DNA of 64,000 bases from RYN-230 sp963851025 (GTDB lineage: Bacteria; Actinomycetota; Actinomycetes; Streptosporangiales; Streptosporangiaceae). Shown here in pieces: positions 33,972-43,473 of the stretch. Both the position numbers and the translations under genes were made by a program. Location: contig CAWKOA010000017.1 in NCBI GenBank assembly GCA_963851025.1, positions 39,335-103,334 of the forward strand, read 5' to 3'. The notes beneath the pieces are model-generated. The model did no database searches. It had not been told where the DNA came from and saw only the letters and a program-made list of their open reading frames with translations. The first letter of the stretch is position 1, and every line of letters starts with the position of its first letter.

Positions 33972-35356
33972 CGGGGCCCGCCTTCGGCGTCGTGATCCGC
34001 GCCCGCCTGGTTCCCGTCCGCCCCGGGCTGTGCGCGCCGGGCCCACCGGCGCCGCATCCGGGGAACGCCCACGACCCCTACCATCGGCCAGCCGGACGAC
34101 CTGGACAGGTCTTCCAGCGCCGTGATGCGGGACACCCGGGCCACCGGGCCGGAAAGGACGACGATGCCAACGTGCGTCGTCCCGGCTACCCACTTCATCT
34201 GCCCTAGCGGGTAGACCTGCAGGGCCGTGCTCCCGGTGACCGTGGCCCTGGGCTGCACCAGGACGTTAGGGCCGGTCCCGGCCAGTGTCGGCTGGTTATC
34301 CGGGTCCCAGTGCTGGTTGCCGTTCGCCCGCCCGGCCAGGCCGGACCGGCCTGGCGCGCCGTCCGCCGAGGAGGCCTGCAGGGACTGCATCAGCCCGGCG
34401 GCCAGGGCGTCCAGCTCACGTTTCCCGTCGATGTCGACCAGGGCGATCGTGCGGACATCCGCGTGTGCGGCCGCCAGCCGGAGCCGCAGCGCCATCTCGT
34501 CAACGGCCGGCGTGCGCTTCCCGTTCATGTCCTCGCCGCTCAGCTGGCCCAGCGCGGGCACGCCCAGCCGCCGGCTGACCCGCCGCGCACCCGGCACCGT
34601 GGGCCGCACCGTCTCCGCGATCGACGCGATCAGGATCCCCGCGACCAGCCCGAGCAGAGCGGCCAGTCCCAGCTTCTGCACGGTCGCCTTGGACTCCGGC
34701 CGGGCCGGCAAGGCTGGCTCGTCGATGACCGTGGACAGGCCCAGCGTGCCCGCCTGGATGAGCAGCCGGCTCCGGTCACCGGTGAAGTTCGCGATTACCT
34801 GGTCCAGGCCGGCCAGCTGGGCTTGCAACTGCTGGTTCTGCGGCTGCGCCGCGGCCCGGCCGGCCATCACGGCCCGTCGCTGGGACAGCCGGACGATCTC
34901 CTGGTCGTTGGCCGTCAGCGCGGCCCGCAGCCCGCTCTGGCCCACGTTGTTGATCGACCCGACCACCTCGGCCGCGAGGACCTTGGCGACCTTCTGGGCG
35001 ACCTGGGGGCTCCGGTCGGTGATGGTGAGGTCAATGACCTGGGAGCTGCCGAGCCCGCTGACTGTGATGTTGTTGCCGATGAAATCACTCAGATTCCGGT
35101 TCGCCCCGGCGGACAGGAGGGCTCGCTCAACGGCGGTCCGGCCCGTGGCGAGCGCCTCGACCTGGCTGGCCACGGCGTCCGCCGCCGCGCTGCTCTGCGG
35201 GACCACGCTGCCCGTGATGATGCGGGCGGATGTGGCGTAGATGGCGGGCTGCTTTGTGGTGAGAAAGGAGACTGCGAGAAGAGGCACTGCCATGCAGATA
35301 ACCAGCAACGCCCAGTACTGCCGCAGCAGGCGTGCTGCGACTTCGTCGATCTCCAC
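33968..35356 (-). CDS. Wzz-like polysaccharide chain-length protein with a degenerate kinase-like tail
   Basis: 462 residues from a GTG at 35356 with GGGGAGG upstream; first gene of the operon. Transmembrane helix 1 is about residues 15-34 (WALLVICMAVPLLAVSF), the extracytoplasmic part is helical (LSQRRAVMAGRAAAQPQNQQLQ), and helix 2 lies near 230-250 (LGLAALLGLVAGILIASIAE). The cytoplasmic tail resembles the position of a bacterial tyrosine-kinase domain, but the strand that should lead into a Walker A reads TIALVDIDGKRELDAL and has no GK[ST] loop. So it likely regulates chain length without ATP hydrolysis. Confidence 0.85.
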   Translation of the reverse strand: MEIDEVAARLLRQYWALLVICMAVPLLAVSFLTTKQPAIYATSARIITGSVVPQSSAAADAVASQVEALATGRTAVERALLSAGANRNLSDFIGNNITVSGLGSSQVIDLTITDRSPQVAQKVAKVLAAEVVGSINNVGQSGLRAALTANDQEIVRLSQRRAVMAGRAAAQPQNQQLQAQLAGLDQVIANFTGDRSRLLIQAGTLGLSTVIDEPALPARPESKATVQKLGLAALLGLVAGILIASIAETVRPTVPGARRVSRRLGVPALGQLSGEDMNGKRTPAVDEMALRLRLAAAHADVRTIALVDIDGKRELDALAAGLMQSLQASSADGAPGRSGLAGRANGNQHWDPDNQPTLAGTGPNVLVQPRATVTGSTALQVYPLGQMKWVAGTTHVGIVVLSGPVARVSRITALEDLSRSSGWPMVGVVGVPRMRRRWARRAQPGADGNQAGADHDAEGGPR

Positions 35357-35546
35357 CGAGCCTCCCCGTCACGCCGGCAGAGTCACCGCCGGCCGCTTGG
35401 ACAAGGCTAGGAACGGCACCGCCCGGCACGGATCGCCCACCGTCATGAGATTCGGCTACGTAAAATGCCCGACACCCGCCGCGCTCCATGCGGGGGCCAG
35501 CCGCAAAGCGACCATCACCGGGGGCCCCGCCTGCAGCGGGACGGGG

Positions 35547-37304
35547 TTACTGGCGGATGCGGGCCAGGACCAGGGTGATGTCGTCCTCGCCGCGCTGGCG
35601 CAGCGCCTGGGTGACGGTTTCGCAGGCGCTGTCCAGCGAGGTACCGGGCTTGCCCAGGGCCGAGCCGAGCGCGTTGCGCAGCGCGGCGATGCCGTCTTCC
35701 AGCGCCCGGGTGCGGCTTTCGGCCAGCCCGTCGGTGTACAGCGCGAGCGTGGCGCCGGGGGGCAGGCTCACCTGGGTGGCCTCGAAGGTGCCGTCGCTGA
35801 GCCCCAGGGGGAGGCCGGCCGGCACGGTGACCATCTCGGTGCCGCCGCCCGGCAGCGCCAGCACCGGTGGCGGATGGCCGGCCCCGGCGATCACGCAGGT
35901 GCTGGCCAGGGTGTCGATCACGGCGCACATGCAGGTGGCGTAGGGCGAGGTGGGCATGCCCGCGGCGAGGGCGTCCAGCGCGGCCAGGACCTCCACGGGC
36001 GGCAGGTCCAGGCCGGCCAGCAGGTGCGTGGCGGTGCGCAACTGCACCATGACCGCCGCCGCTTCCGGGCCGTGTCCCATCGCGTCGCCCACGACCAGCG
36101 CCGTCCGGCCGCGGGACAGCGCGACGATGTCATGCCAGTCCCCGCCCACCATGCTGGCGCCCACCGGCAGGTACCGGTGCGCTACCTCCATGGCCGGGGG
36201 CACGCGCGGCTCGCCGGGCAGCAGGCCGCGCTGCAGCGCGAAAGCGGTCCGCCGTTCGCGGTGATAGAGGCGGGCGTTGTCGATGCACACTGCGGCCCGG
36301 GAGGCGAGCTCGCCGGCCGCGGCGATGTCCGCGGGCCCGAAGTCCGGGCTCTGCGGCGCCCGCCCGAACGTCGCGCACCCCAGCACGACATCCTGGGCCA
36401 CCAGCGGCACGGACAGGAACGACGCGTAGCTCGACGCGAACTCCCGGCCGCCGGGGCGGCGGGCGATCCGCTCCCGGCTCTCGTCGTCGAGGCGGTCGAA
36501 CAGGACCGGGCTGCGCGTGTGCATCGCGCGGAAGCTGGGCGACTCGTCCCCGAACACGAGCACCTCACCCGGGCGCAGCAGGCTGTCGGTCACGGCCGTG
36601 GGCTGGCCGGCCAGCCGGGCGACCAGCCGCCGGACCACCGCCCCGTGCCCGGTCTGCGGCGAGACCGGCTCGTCGGCGGCGAGCAGCCGTTCGAACACGA
36701 AAATGGCGGCCACGTCGGCAAAGGCGGGCACCGCCACATCGGCGACCTCACGCGCGGTGCGTGGAAGGTCGAGCGTGGTGCCGATCCGGTCGGCCGCCTC
36801 ACGGAGCCAGGCCGGGCCGGTGCTGGGCGAGACATGCTGCCCGATCACCAGCACCCCGGCGTCCGGGCCGCCCAGCGGCTCCCAGCGGAGGGCGACCGGG
36901 CCGCTGCCCCCCGCGAAAGCCATGCTCACGGTCGCGGTCCAGGCCCGGCCCGCCGCGACCTCGGCCAGCGCCTCGCCCGCCATTTCACGCTGGCCCGGAC
37001 CGGTCATCAGCACGTCACACACGTGCTGCCCGGCCACCGCCGGCGCCGGGTGCCCGAACAGCCGCTCAGCGGATACCGGCCAGGAGGCTACCTGCCCCCC
37101 GGCATCCAGGGTGAACGCGGCCAGGCCAGCCAAGTCCGGCCCGCGCCGCCGTGGCAGCGCGAACCCGTGCTCCCCCGCCCCGTGTGACGCCACCGGTATC
37201 TGCACCAGTCCTCGCCGGCCGGGTAGCCCCGCCCCTCGCAGCGGCCTCCCCGGCAATGACCGCGAGCCATTCCGTGCTGGCGGCCACGCGGTACCGGCAG
37301 CCAT
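35547..37304 (-). CDS. PAS-GAF-PP2C (SpoIIE-type) serine phosphatase
   Basis: 585 residues from the ATG at 37304, chosen because it lies just downstream of the divergent promoter region; the true start could be further inside, since residues 1-50 look unstructured. A PAS-like segment (FTLDAGGQVASWPVSAERLFG) comes first, then a GAF domain (TLDLPRTAREVADVAVPAFAD ... ASRAAVCIDNARLYH). The last domain is a SpoIIE/PP2C phosphatase with VGGDWHDIVAL, LVVGDAMGHGPEAA and LALYTDGLAESR, keeping the metal Asp residues. Such proteins dephosphorylate anti-anti-sigma factors in actinomycete stress signalling. Divergent from the DUF574 gene. Confidence 0.88.
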   Translation of the reverse strand: MAAGTAWPPARNGSRSLPGRPLRGAGLPGRRGLVQIPVASHGAGEHGFALPRRRGPDLAGLAAFTLDAGGQVASWPVSAERLFGHPAPAVAGQHVCDVLMTGPGQREMAGEALAEVAAGRAWTATVSMAFAGGSGPVALRWEPLGGPDAGVLVIGQHVSPSTGPAWLREAADRIGTTLDLPRTAREVADVAVPAFADVAAIFVFERLLAADEPVSPQTGHGAVVRRLVARLAGQPTAVTDSLLRPGEVLVFGDESPSFRAMHTRSPVLFDRLDDESRERIARRPGGREFASSYASFLSVPLVAQDVVLGCATFGRAPQSPDFGPADIAAAGELASRAAVCIDNARLYHRERRTAFALQRGLLPGEPRVPPAMEVAHRYLPVGASMVGGDWHDIVALSRGRTALVVGDAMGHGPEAAAVMVQLRTATHLLAGLDLPPVEVLAALDALAAGMPTSPYATCMCAVIDTLASTCVIAGAGHPPPVLALPGGGTEMVTVPAGLPLGLSDGTFEATQVSLPPGATLALYTDGLAESRTRALEDGIAALRNALGSALGKPGTSLDSACETVTQALRQRGEDDITLVLARIRQ

Positions 37305-37426
37305 TGCCCGTACCCTGCGATATCGTTCAAAGAAAGAAATGTACCGCAAAACAGCTGGCAAAATCGGGCACGCGCGGCAGAACAGCCACGGCACGCGGGC
37401 ACGTGCCGGAAGGACGAGGAAGCTGG

Positions 37427-38239
37427 ATGGCCGGCGAGCCGGACTGGGTCCCCCCGGGAGTGGACGTGAAGCGGGCGAACACCGCCCGGGTCTACGACTA
37501 CTGGCTGGGCGGCAGCCATAACTTCCTGGCCGACCGGGACCTCGCGCGCGCGATCTCCGCGGTGGAGCCCAACGCCAGGGCGGGCGCCCGGGCCAACCGC
37601 GATTTCCTCGGCCGGGCGGTGCGGTGCCTGAGCGCGGCCGGCATCCGCCAGTTCCTGGACATCGGCTCAGGCATCCCGACCCAGGGGAACGTGCACGAGG
37701 TCGCCCAGCAGGCCAGCCCGGGGTCACGGGTGGTCTACGCCGACGTGGACCCGGTCGCGATCGCGCACAGCAAGGCCATTCTCGCGGGGAATGAGAACAC
37801 CGCGATCCTCGATGCCGACCTGCGCGACCAGGAAAAGATCCTCGGCGACCCGGCCGTCCGGCGGCTGATCGATTTCGGCCAGCCGGCCGGGCTGCTGCTC
37901 GTCATGGTCCTGCATTTCATCGACGACGACGCGGACCCCTGGCAGATCGTGGCCAGGCTGCGCGACGCGCTCGCACCCGGCAGCTACCTCGTGCTGGCCC
38001 ACGCCACCACCGAGAGCAGGCCGGCCGTGGCCCAGGCCGCCGAGACGGTGTACAACCGCAGCGTCTCCACCGGCATCCGGATGCGCTCGCGCGCGGACAT
38101 CCTGCGCTTCTTCGACGGCTTCGAGCTGCTGGACCCCGGGCTGGTCTACATCCCCCAGTGGCGGCCGGACTCCCCCGCGGACATCCCGGGCGACCCGGGC
38201 AAGTTCTGGGTCCTGGTGGGCGTGGGCCGCAAACCCTGA
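37427..38239 (+). CDS. SAM-dependent methyltransferase, Methyltransf_19 (DUF574) family
   Basis: 270 residues from the ATG at 37427 with GAGGAAG upstream. Family signatures are VKRANTARVYDYWLGG near the N-terminus, FLDIGSGIPTQGNVHEVA (SAM-binding), VVYADVDPVAIAHS and MVLHFIDDD. This family is highly expanded in actinomycetes and substrates are mostly unknown; some members act in antibiotic or developmental contexts. The 122-nt divergent region shared with the phosphatase gene is AT-rich (37320-37370). Confidence 0.92.
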   Translation: MAGEPDWVPPGVDVKRANTARVYDYWLGGSHNFLADRDLARAISAVEPNARAGARANRDFLGRAVRCLSAAGIRQFLDIGSGIPTQGNVHEVAQQASPGSRVVYADVDPVAIAHSKAILAGNENTAILDADLRDQEKILGDPAVRRLIDFGQPAGLLLVMVLHFIDDDADPWQIVARLRDALAPGSYLVLAHATTESRPAVAQAAETVYNRSVSTGIRMRSRADILRFFDGFELLDPGLVYIPQWRPDSPADIPGDPGKFWVLVGVGRKP

Positions 38240-38262
38240 CCCGCCCCGGGGCCGCCGCCGCG

Positions 38263-38724
38263 TTAGCGCTGCGGCCAGCCGAGCGCGTCGAATACGGCGA
38301 CCGGGTTGAGGTAGTCCCGCCAGTGCACGACTTCCCTGTCGCGCAGGGTGAGGACCGAGATGAACTGGTTGTGGTACGGGTTCCCGGTGGCGACGGCGTG
38401 CCCGTGGGAGGTGTATTCGAGTACCGCGACCCCCTGGGCCGCGTCGTGGTAGACGGCCAGGTCAGAGCAACGGTCAACGACCATCATGGTGCCGTAGGGG
38501 CGGTAGAGCTCGGCGATGGCGGTGCGGCCCTGGACGCGCGGCGGGTAGCCGGGGGTTCTCACCACGTACTCGATGATGATGTCCTCGGCGAGGAGGTCGA
38601 AGAAGTGGCCGGGCCCGGCCAGGCCGTCCAGTCCCTGCTCGATGATCCGGAAGAACGGGTCGAGCGCGGCGAAGTCCGCCAGGTCGGCGATGGGCGTCTT
38701 GAGATGGCTGGCTGCTTCGTTCAT
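38263..38724 (-). CDS. SnoaL-like (NTF2-fold) protein
   Basis: 153 residues from the ATG at 38724; the frame is open further upstream but family-like sequence begins here. The pattern of a cone-shaped NTF2-like fold is present: DPFFRIIEQGLDGLAGPGHFFDLLAEDIIIEYV, quoted as its parts FFRIIEQGLDG and FFDLLAEDIIIEY, then VQGRTAIAELYRP, VAVLEYTSHG and FISVLTLRDREVVHWRDY. Such proteins are small-molecule-binding isomerases, hydrolases or simple binders. It converges on the methyltransferase gene with a 23-nt gap. Confidence 0.85.
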   Translation of the reverse strand: MNEAASHLKTPIADLADFAALDPFFRIIEQGLDGLAGPGHFFDLLAEDIIIEYVVRTPGYPPRVQGRTAIAELYRPYGTMMVVDRCSDLAVYHDAAQGVAVLEYTSHGHAVATGNPYHNQFISVLTLRDREVVHWRDYLNPVAVFDALGWPQR

Positions 38725-38849
38725 GGGTCCATGATCAGCCGATGAGCTGAGCGTTTCAATGATGTTGATGCTCGTGCTCCAGGGCCACGCGTGGCTCTGG
38801 ACGGAGGCAGGCGAGGACGCCCTCGAGCTCACACCCGGCGACCGATGGA

Positions 38850-38927
38850 TCAGCCCTTGAGGATCTGGCGGGCCATGACGGCGCGGTGGATCTGGTTGGC
38901 GCCCCCGCAGATCTGGGTGATTGTGGA
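38850..38927 (-). pseudogene. C-terminal remnant of an acyl-CoA dehydrogenase
   Basis: The minus strand reads STITQICGGANQIHRAVMA followed by RQILKG and a stop. This matches the C-terminus of the intact acyl-CoA dehydrogenase at 40547-41737 (ITQIYEGTNQIQRVVMA, RQLLKG). A stop codon precedes the fragment and no dehydrogenase sequence is seen upstream. The Tyr-Glu pair around the catalytic Glu is Cys-Gly here. It is a dead leftover of a duplicated or deleted gene. Confidence 0.85.
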
Positions 38928-39084
38928 CTAGCGGGCAGTTTGCGAAGGTAGATGCCATGTCGGCGGCCGGGCGTCAGCACGGGTTCAGCCCACGATTTCG
39001 CGAGCCTGTCCCGCTGTGCCGCATCGGCAGGACCTTGATGAAGCCAGTTCCGCATGGCCCTGCGCAGGTTGAGCCGAGGAAATT

Positions 39085-39117
39085 ATTCTCTGAGAGAATA
39101 CTCTTAGAGTATACTCT
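39085..39117 (+). promoter_or_regulatory. Nested palindromes upstream of the PadR remnant
   Basis: Three overlapping inverted repeats: ATTCTCT-g-AGAGAAT (39085-39099), TACTC-tta-GAGTA (39099-39111) and the perfect 12-bp AGAGTATACTCT (39106-39117). They stop 5 nt before the GTG of the PadR-like fragment, the position expected for an autoregulatory operator. Confidence 0.65.
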
Positions 39118-39122
39118 CCGTT

Positions 39123-39293
39123 GTGAGTGTTCCGCTGACGCTGTGTGGGCTGCTCGCGCGGGGGCCAGGCCACGGATACGACTGGAAGCGGGACGACCAC
39201 GCGTACGTCGGCCGGGCCGGCCGACCAGAGCCCACAGGACTGCGAAGATCATCGAGGCGCGGAGAACCGGGTGCCTATATCCGAGAGTTCTGA
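39123..39293 (+). pseudogene. N-terminal remnant of a PadR-family regulator
   Basis: From a GTG at 39123 the frame reads VSVPLTLCGLLARGPGHGYDW, quoted to its key part: LLARGPGHGYDWKRD, the diagnostic start of the PadR winged helix. After about 25 residues the similarity ends and an Arg/Pro-rich tail runs to a stop at 39291. The GT87 gene begins inside this tail. The fragment is too short for a DNA-binding domain, so it is a truncated gene left next to its operator. Confidence 0.75.
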
Positions 39294-40557
39294 CGTAGCC
39301 GCGTGCCGCCGGGCGACGTCATGGTCTTATGTGATTGCTGTCATTGCGGCAATTGCCCTGATCGCTTACCTGTCAGTCTGGGGGCAGCGATATGGATTTG
39401 ATCTGAAGGTCTACCGGAGTGCGGTGAACTCCTGGAGATCAGGGCAGAATGCTTATCTGCGGACCTACACTCAGGGCGGTCTGCCCTTCACGTATCCGCC
39501 CTTTGCCCTTCTCGTACTGTCGCCGCTTGCCTGGGCTTCCTTTCCGGTCACTCAGTGGCTCCTGTGGGCGGCAAGCCTGGCCGCCGCGACAGGCTCGGTC
39601 GTGCTGGTCATGCGCGACATGGGCGCCGCGGTCACGCCACGCCTGCTGGGCCAGGCCTTCACCTGGTCGTGTGTGGCACTGATCGCACTCGAACCCGCGA
39701 GGAGCGCAACCGACTACGGGCAGGTCGAATTCATCCTCATGTTCATCGTGGTAGCTGACCTTCTGGTGGCCGCATCTCCCTATCGCGGAATTGCGATCGG
39801 TGTCGCCGCGGCCGTGAAGCTGACGCCACTTTCATTTGTTATTGTTCTCGCCGTCAGCCGGGACGTGAAGTCGGTTATACGTGCCGCAGTGTCATTCTCC
39901 ATATGGACGGGCCTATCCTGGTTGTTCTGGCCATCCGCGTCTCATACCTACTGGTTCCGTGATGTGAGTGACCCGGCCCGGGCCGGGACCATCGACTATG
40001 GCGGCAACCAGTGCTGGTACGCGATCCTTCACAGACCGCCATTCCCCGCAAGCGGATCTGAGTTCACGTGGCCGCTGCTTTCACTCATGACACTGGCCGC
40101 AAGCACCTTCGTCGCCTGGCGGTGCGTAAGCGCGGGGCACAAGGCGCCCGCCATCGTCGCGACGGCCCTGGCAAGCCTGCTGATCAGCCCGATCTCCTGG
40201 ACTCATCACTGGGTCTGGGTACTGCTGATCCCCGCTTTGATGCCCCGTCATCGCTGTTCAGCCATACCGCCATCCGTGCGGGTAATGCTCTGGGGGCTCA
40301 TCGTGCTAACGATTGCCGCACCATACTGGTGGTTCAGCCATGGATTGCCGTCGGATATCTCTGAAGCCGTCCTGCCCGTCTGGACCGCAGTCGTTCTCCT
40401 CGTTTGGAGCATGACTGCGTTCGTGACCTGGCGAAAGAATCCGGCACCGTCCCCGGTTCCGGCGGGAGATCGTCGCCCTGCCGTTCCTGCTGCGCCGGCA
40501 CGGCATAGAAAGCCGCGGGTCGCCAGGCTGTCACCAAGCGGCAACGTCACCCCTTGA
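39271..40557 (+). CDS. GT87-family (DUF2029) integral membrane glycosyltransferase
   Basis: 428 residues from the GTG at 39271, with GGAG upstream; the frame extends to 39145 but that part overlaps the PadR remnant. It has about ten membrane helices. Family marks are GFDLKVYRSAV (the metal/donor Asp after helix 1), GGLPFTYPPFALLVLSPLAW, YGQVEFILMF, AAVKLTPLSF and PISWTHHWVW. GT87 enzymes use polyprenyl-phosphate mannose or arabinose in the envelope. Codons such as TCA, AGA, TTT, GGA and AAT are frequent, unlike the neighbours, which suggests acquired DNA. Its 3' end overlaps the convergent dehydrogenase by 11 bp. Confidence 0.9.
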   Translation: MPISESSDVAACRRATSWSYVIAVIAAIALIAYLSVWGQRYGFDLKVYRSAVNSWRSGQNAYLRTYTQGGLPFTYPPFALLVLSPLAWASFPVTQWLLWAASLAAATGSVVLVMRDMGAAVTPRLLGQAFTWSCVALIALEPARSATDYGQVEFILMFIVVADLLVAASPYRGIAIGVAAAVKLTPLSFVIVLAVSRDVKSVIRAAVSFSIWTGLSWLFWPSASHTYWFRDVSDPARAGTIDYGGNQCWYAILHRPPFPASGSEFTWPLLSLMTLAASTFVAWRCVSAGHKAPAIVATALASLLISPISWTHHWVWVLLIPALMPRHRCSAIPPSVRVMLWGLIVLTIAAPYWWFSHGLPSDISEAVLPVWTAVVLLVWSMTAFVTWRKNPAPSPVPAGDRRPAVPAAPARHRKPRVARLSPSGNVTP

Positions 40558-41737
40558 GCAGCTGCCGGGCCATCACCACGCGCTGGATCTGGTTGGTGCC
40601 CTCATAGATCTGGGTGATCTTGGCGTCGCGCATCATCCGCTCGACCGGGTAGTCCCGGACGTAGCCGTAGCCGCCGAGCAGCTGGACCGCGTCGGTGGTG
40701 ACCTGCATAGCCGTGTCCGAGGCGAAGCACTTGCAGGCCGAGGAGAAGAACGTCAGGTCGTCGGCACGGTCGCCGTCCATGGCCCGCTCGGACTTCCCGG
40801 CGGCCGCGTAGGTGAGCTGCCGGGACGCCTCCACCTTCATGGCCATGTCGGCCAGCATGAACTGCACGCCCTGGAAGCTGGCGATGGGCTGGCCGAACTG
40901 CTGCCGCTCCTTGACGTACCCGGTCGCGTAGTCCAGGGCGCCCTGGGCGATGCCGATAGCCTGGGCCGCGATCGTGATCCGGGTATGGTCCAGCGTGGCC
41001 AGCGCGGTGCGGAACCCGCTGCCCTCGGGCCCGATCATCCGGTCCGCCGGGATGGAGCAGTTGTCGAAGTACAGCTCCCGGGTCGGCGACCCCTTGATCC
41101 CCAGCTTGTGCTCCGGGGCGCCGAAGGAGAACCCCGGATCGTCCTTCTCGACCACGAACGCGGAGATCCCGCCCGCGCCGGCCGACGGGTCGGTCACCGC
41201 CATCACCGTGTAGTACTGCGACACCCCGGCGTTCGTGATCCACCGCTTGGTGCCGTTGAGGACAAAACGGTCACCGTCGCGGACGGCGCGCGCCGACATG
41301 GCGGCCGCATCCGAGCCCGCCTCCGGCTCGGACAGTGCGTAGGAGAACATCGCCTCGCCCCGGGCGACCGGCGGCAGGTAGCGCTGCTTGAGCTCCTCGG
41401 ACCCGGCCAGCAGCAGCGGCATCGTGCCCAGCTTGTTCACCGCCGGGATCAGCGACGATGCGGCGCAGGCCCGCGCCACCTCCTCGATGACGATGGCCGT
41501 GGCGATCGCGTCCGCGCCCGCGCCGCCGTACGCCTCGGGGATGTGCACGGCCGCGAAATCGTTCTTGGCCAGCGCCTCGAACACATCCCAGGGAAACTCC
41601 CCGGTCTCATCGACCTCGGCGGCCCGCGGCGCGATCTTGTCGTCAGCCAGGTGCCGGATGGCCTCACGGAGGGCCTCATGCTCCTCGGTGAGCGCGAAAG
41701 CAGGAAAGCCCGTGCTTATTTGAGAATCAGAGCTCAT
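40547..41737 (-). CDS. Acyl-CoA dehydrogenase
   Basis: 396 residues. FAD/acyl-CoA signatures are complete: FSYALSEPEAGSDAAAM, RWITNAGVSQYYTVMAVTD, GYGYVRDYPVERMMRDAKI and ITQIYEGTNQIQRVVMARQ, the last with the catalytic Glu. It catalyses alpha,beta-dehydrogenation of an acyl-CoA with electron transfer to ETF. It lies 51 nt after purE on the same strand and may be cotranscribed; purEK-acyl-CoA dehydrogenase order is common in actinomycetes. The chain length of the substrate cannot be read from the sequence. Confidence 0.95.
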   Translation of the reverse strand: MSSDSQISTGFPAFALTEEHEALREAIRHLADDKIAPRAAEVDETGEFPWDVFEALAKNDFAAVHIPEAYGGAGADAIATAIVIEEVARACAASSLIPAVNKLGTMPLLLAGSEELKQRYLPPVARGEAMFSYALSEPEAGSDAAAMSARAVRDGDRFVLNGTKRWITNAGVSQYYTVMAVTDPSAGAGGISAFVVEKDDPGFSFGAPEHKLGIKGSPTRELYFDNCSIPADRMIGPEGSGFRTALATLDHTRITIAAQAIGIAQGALDYATGYVKERQQFGQPIASFQGVQFMLADMAMKVEASRQLTYAAAGKSERAMDGDRADDLTFFSSACKCFASDTAMQVTTDAVQLLGGYGYVRDYPVERMMRDAKITQIYEGTNQIQRVVMARQLLKG

Positions 41738-41788
41738 TACTCGATAGTAGGCGCCGGCCGGGCCGGGACCAGGGGCGAAGGGCCCCCT

Positions 41789-42294
<506 letters not shown>

Positions 42295-42298
<4 letters not shown>

Positions 42299-43473
42299 TC
42301 CGGCTGCTCCTTGCCGGTGCCCAGGTAGCTCGCGGCCCGGGTGGCCCGGTCACGGAGCGAGGCCACGTCCGTGCCCGCCACCGTGACGTGCCCGATCTTG
42401 CGGCCCGGCCGGGCCGCCTTGCCGTACATGTGCACTTTCACCCCCGGGTCAGCCGCCATCACGTGGATGTAGCGGTCGTACACGTCCGGGCCGGCGCCGG
42501 CCAGGTCCGCGGCCCCGAACACGTTGGCCATGACCACCTGCGGCGCGACCGGCTGCGGCGCGCCGAGCGGCAGGTCAAGCACCGCCCGCAGGTGCTGCTC
42601 GAACTGGGAGGTCGTGGCCCCCTCGATGGTCCAGTGACCGCTGTTGTGCGGGCGCATGGCCAGCTCGTTCACGAGCAGGCCGCGCGGGGTCTCGAACAGC
42701 TCCACGGCCAGCAGGCCGGTCACGCCGAGCGCGTCCGCGAGCTCCAGGGCCAGCCGCTGCGCGTCCTCGGCCAGGACCGGGTCCAGCCCGGGCGCGGGCG
42801 CGATGACTTCCCGGCATACCCCCTCGGCCTGCACGGTCTGCACGACCGGGTAGGCCGCGCCCTGCCGGTGCGGGGACCGGGCGACCAGCGCGGCCAGCTC
42901 GCGGGTGAACGGGACATACTCCTCGGCCAGCAGGGCCACCCCGTACCCCAGGACCTCCTCCGCCTGGCCCGGCCCGTCGCACACCCAGACACCGCGGCCG
43001 TCGTACCCGCCGCGGACCGCCTTCAGCACCACCGGCCAGCCCGCCGTGGCGGCGAACGCGGCCACGTCCTGGGGGCTGGCCACCGGCGCGTAGCGCGGGC
43101 AGGGCGCGCCGAGACTGGCCAGCTCGTCCCGCATGGCCAGCTTGTCCTGGGCGTAACGCAGCGCGCTGCCGCCGGGGGCCACGGTCACCCCCGCCCCGGC
43201 CAGCGCGTCCAGATGCTCGCCGGGCACGTGCTCGTGGTCGAACGTCAGCACGTCGCACCCGGCGGCGAAGTCCAGCAGGTCGTCCAGGCGCCGGTAGTCC
43301 CCCACCGTGACGGCGGGACAGACCAGGGCGGCACTGTCGTCCGGCCGGTCGGCCAGCACCCGGAACCCGATGCCCAGCGGGATCGACGCCTGATAGGTCA
43401 TCCGGGCCAGCTGCCCGCCGCCGACCATGCCCACGACCGGGGCCGGGGGGCTGGAGTGCCGTTGATCGCTCAC
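42295..43473 (-). CDS. purK: 5-(carboxyamino)imidazole ribonucleotide synthase
   Basis: 392 residues from a GTG at 43473. The N-terminus VGMVGGGQLARMTYQASIPLG and the ATP-grasp core (GWPVVLKAVRGGYDGRGVW, LLAEEYVPFTRELAALVAR, LLVNELAMRPHNSGHWTIE) are diagnostic. It carboxylates AIR with bicarbonate and ATP. It is cotranscribed with purE and divergent from the NCS1 permease at 43707, with 233 nt between. Confidence 0.97.

Noticed and set aside
33972..34193. Upstream extension of the aminotransferase
   Set aside because: No family similarity, and it lies over the Wzz-like gene; the GTGA overlap at 33971 fits better.
20041..35356. Lasso-peptide or other RiPP cluster suggested by the HprK-like kinase
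   Set aside because: No asparagine synthase-like, transglutaminase-like, PqqD-like or precursor gene is present; the rest is a clear Wzx/Wzy system.
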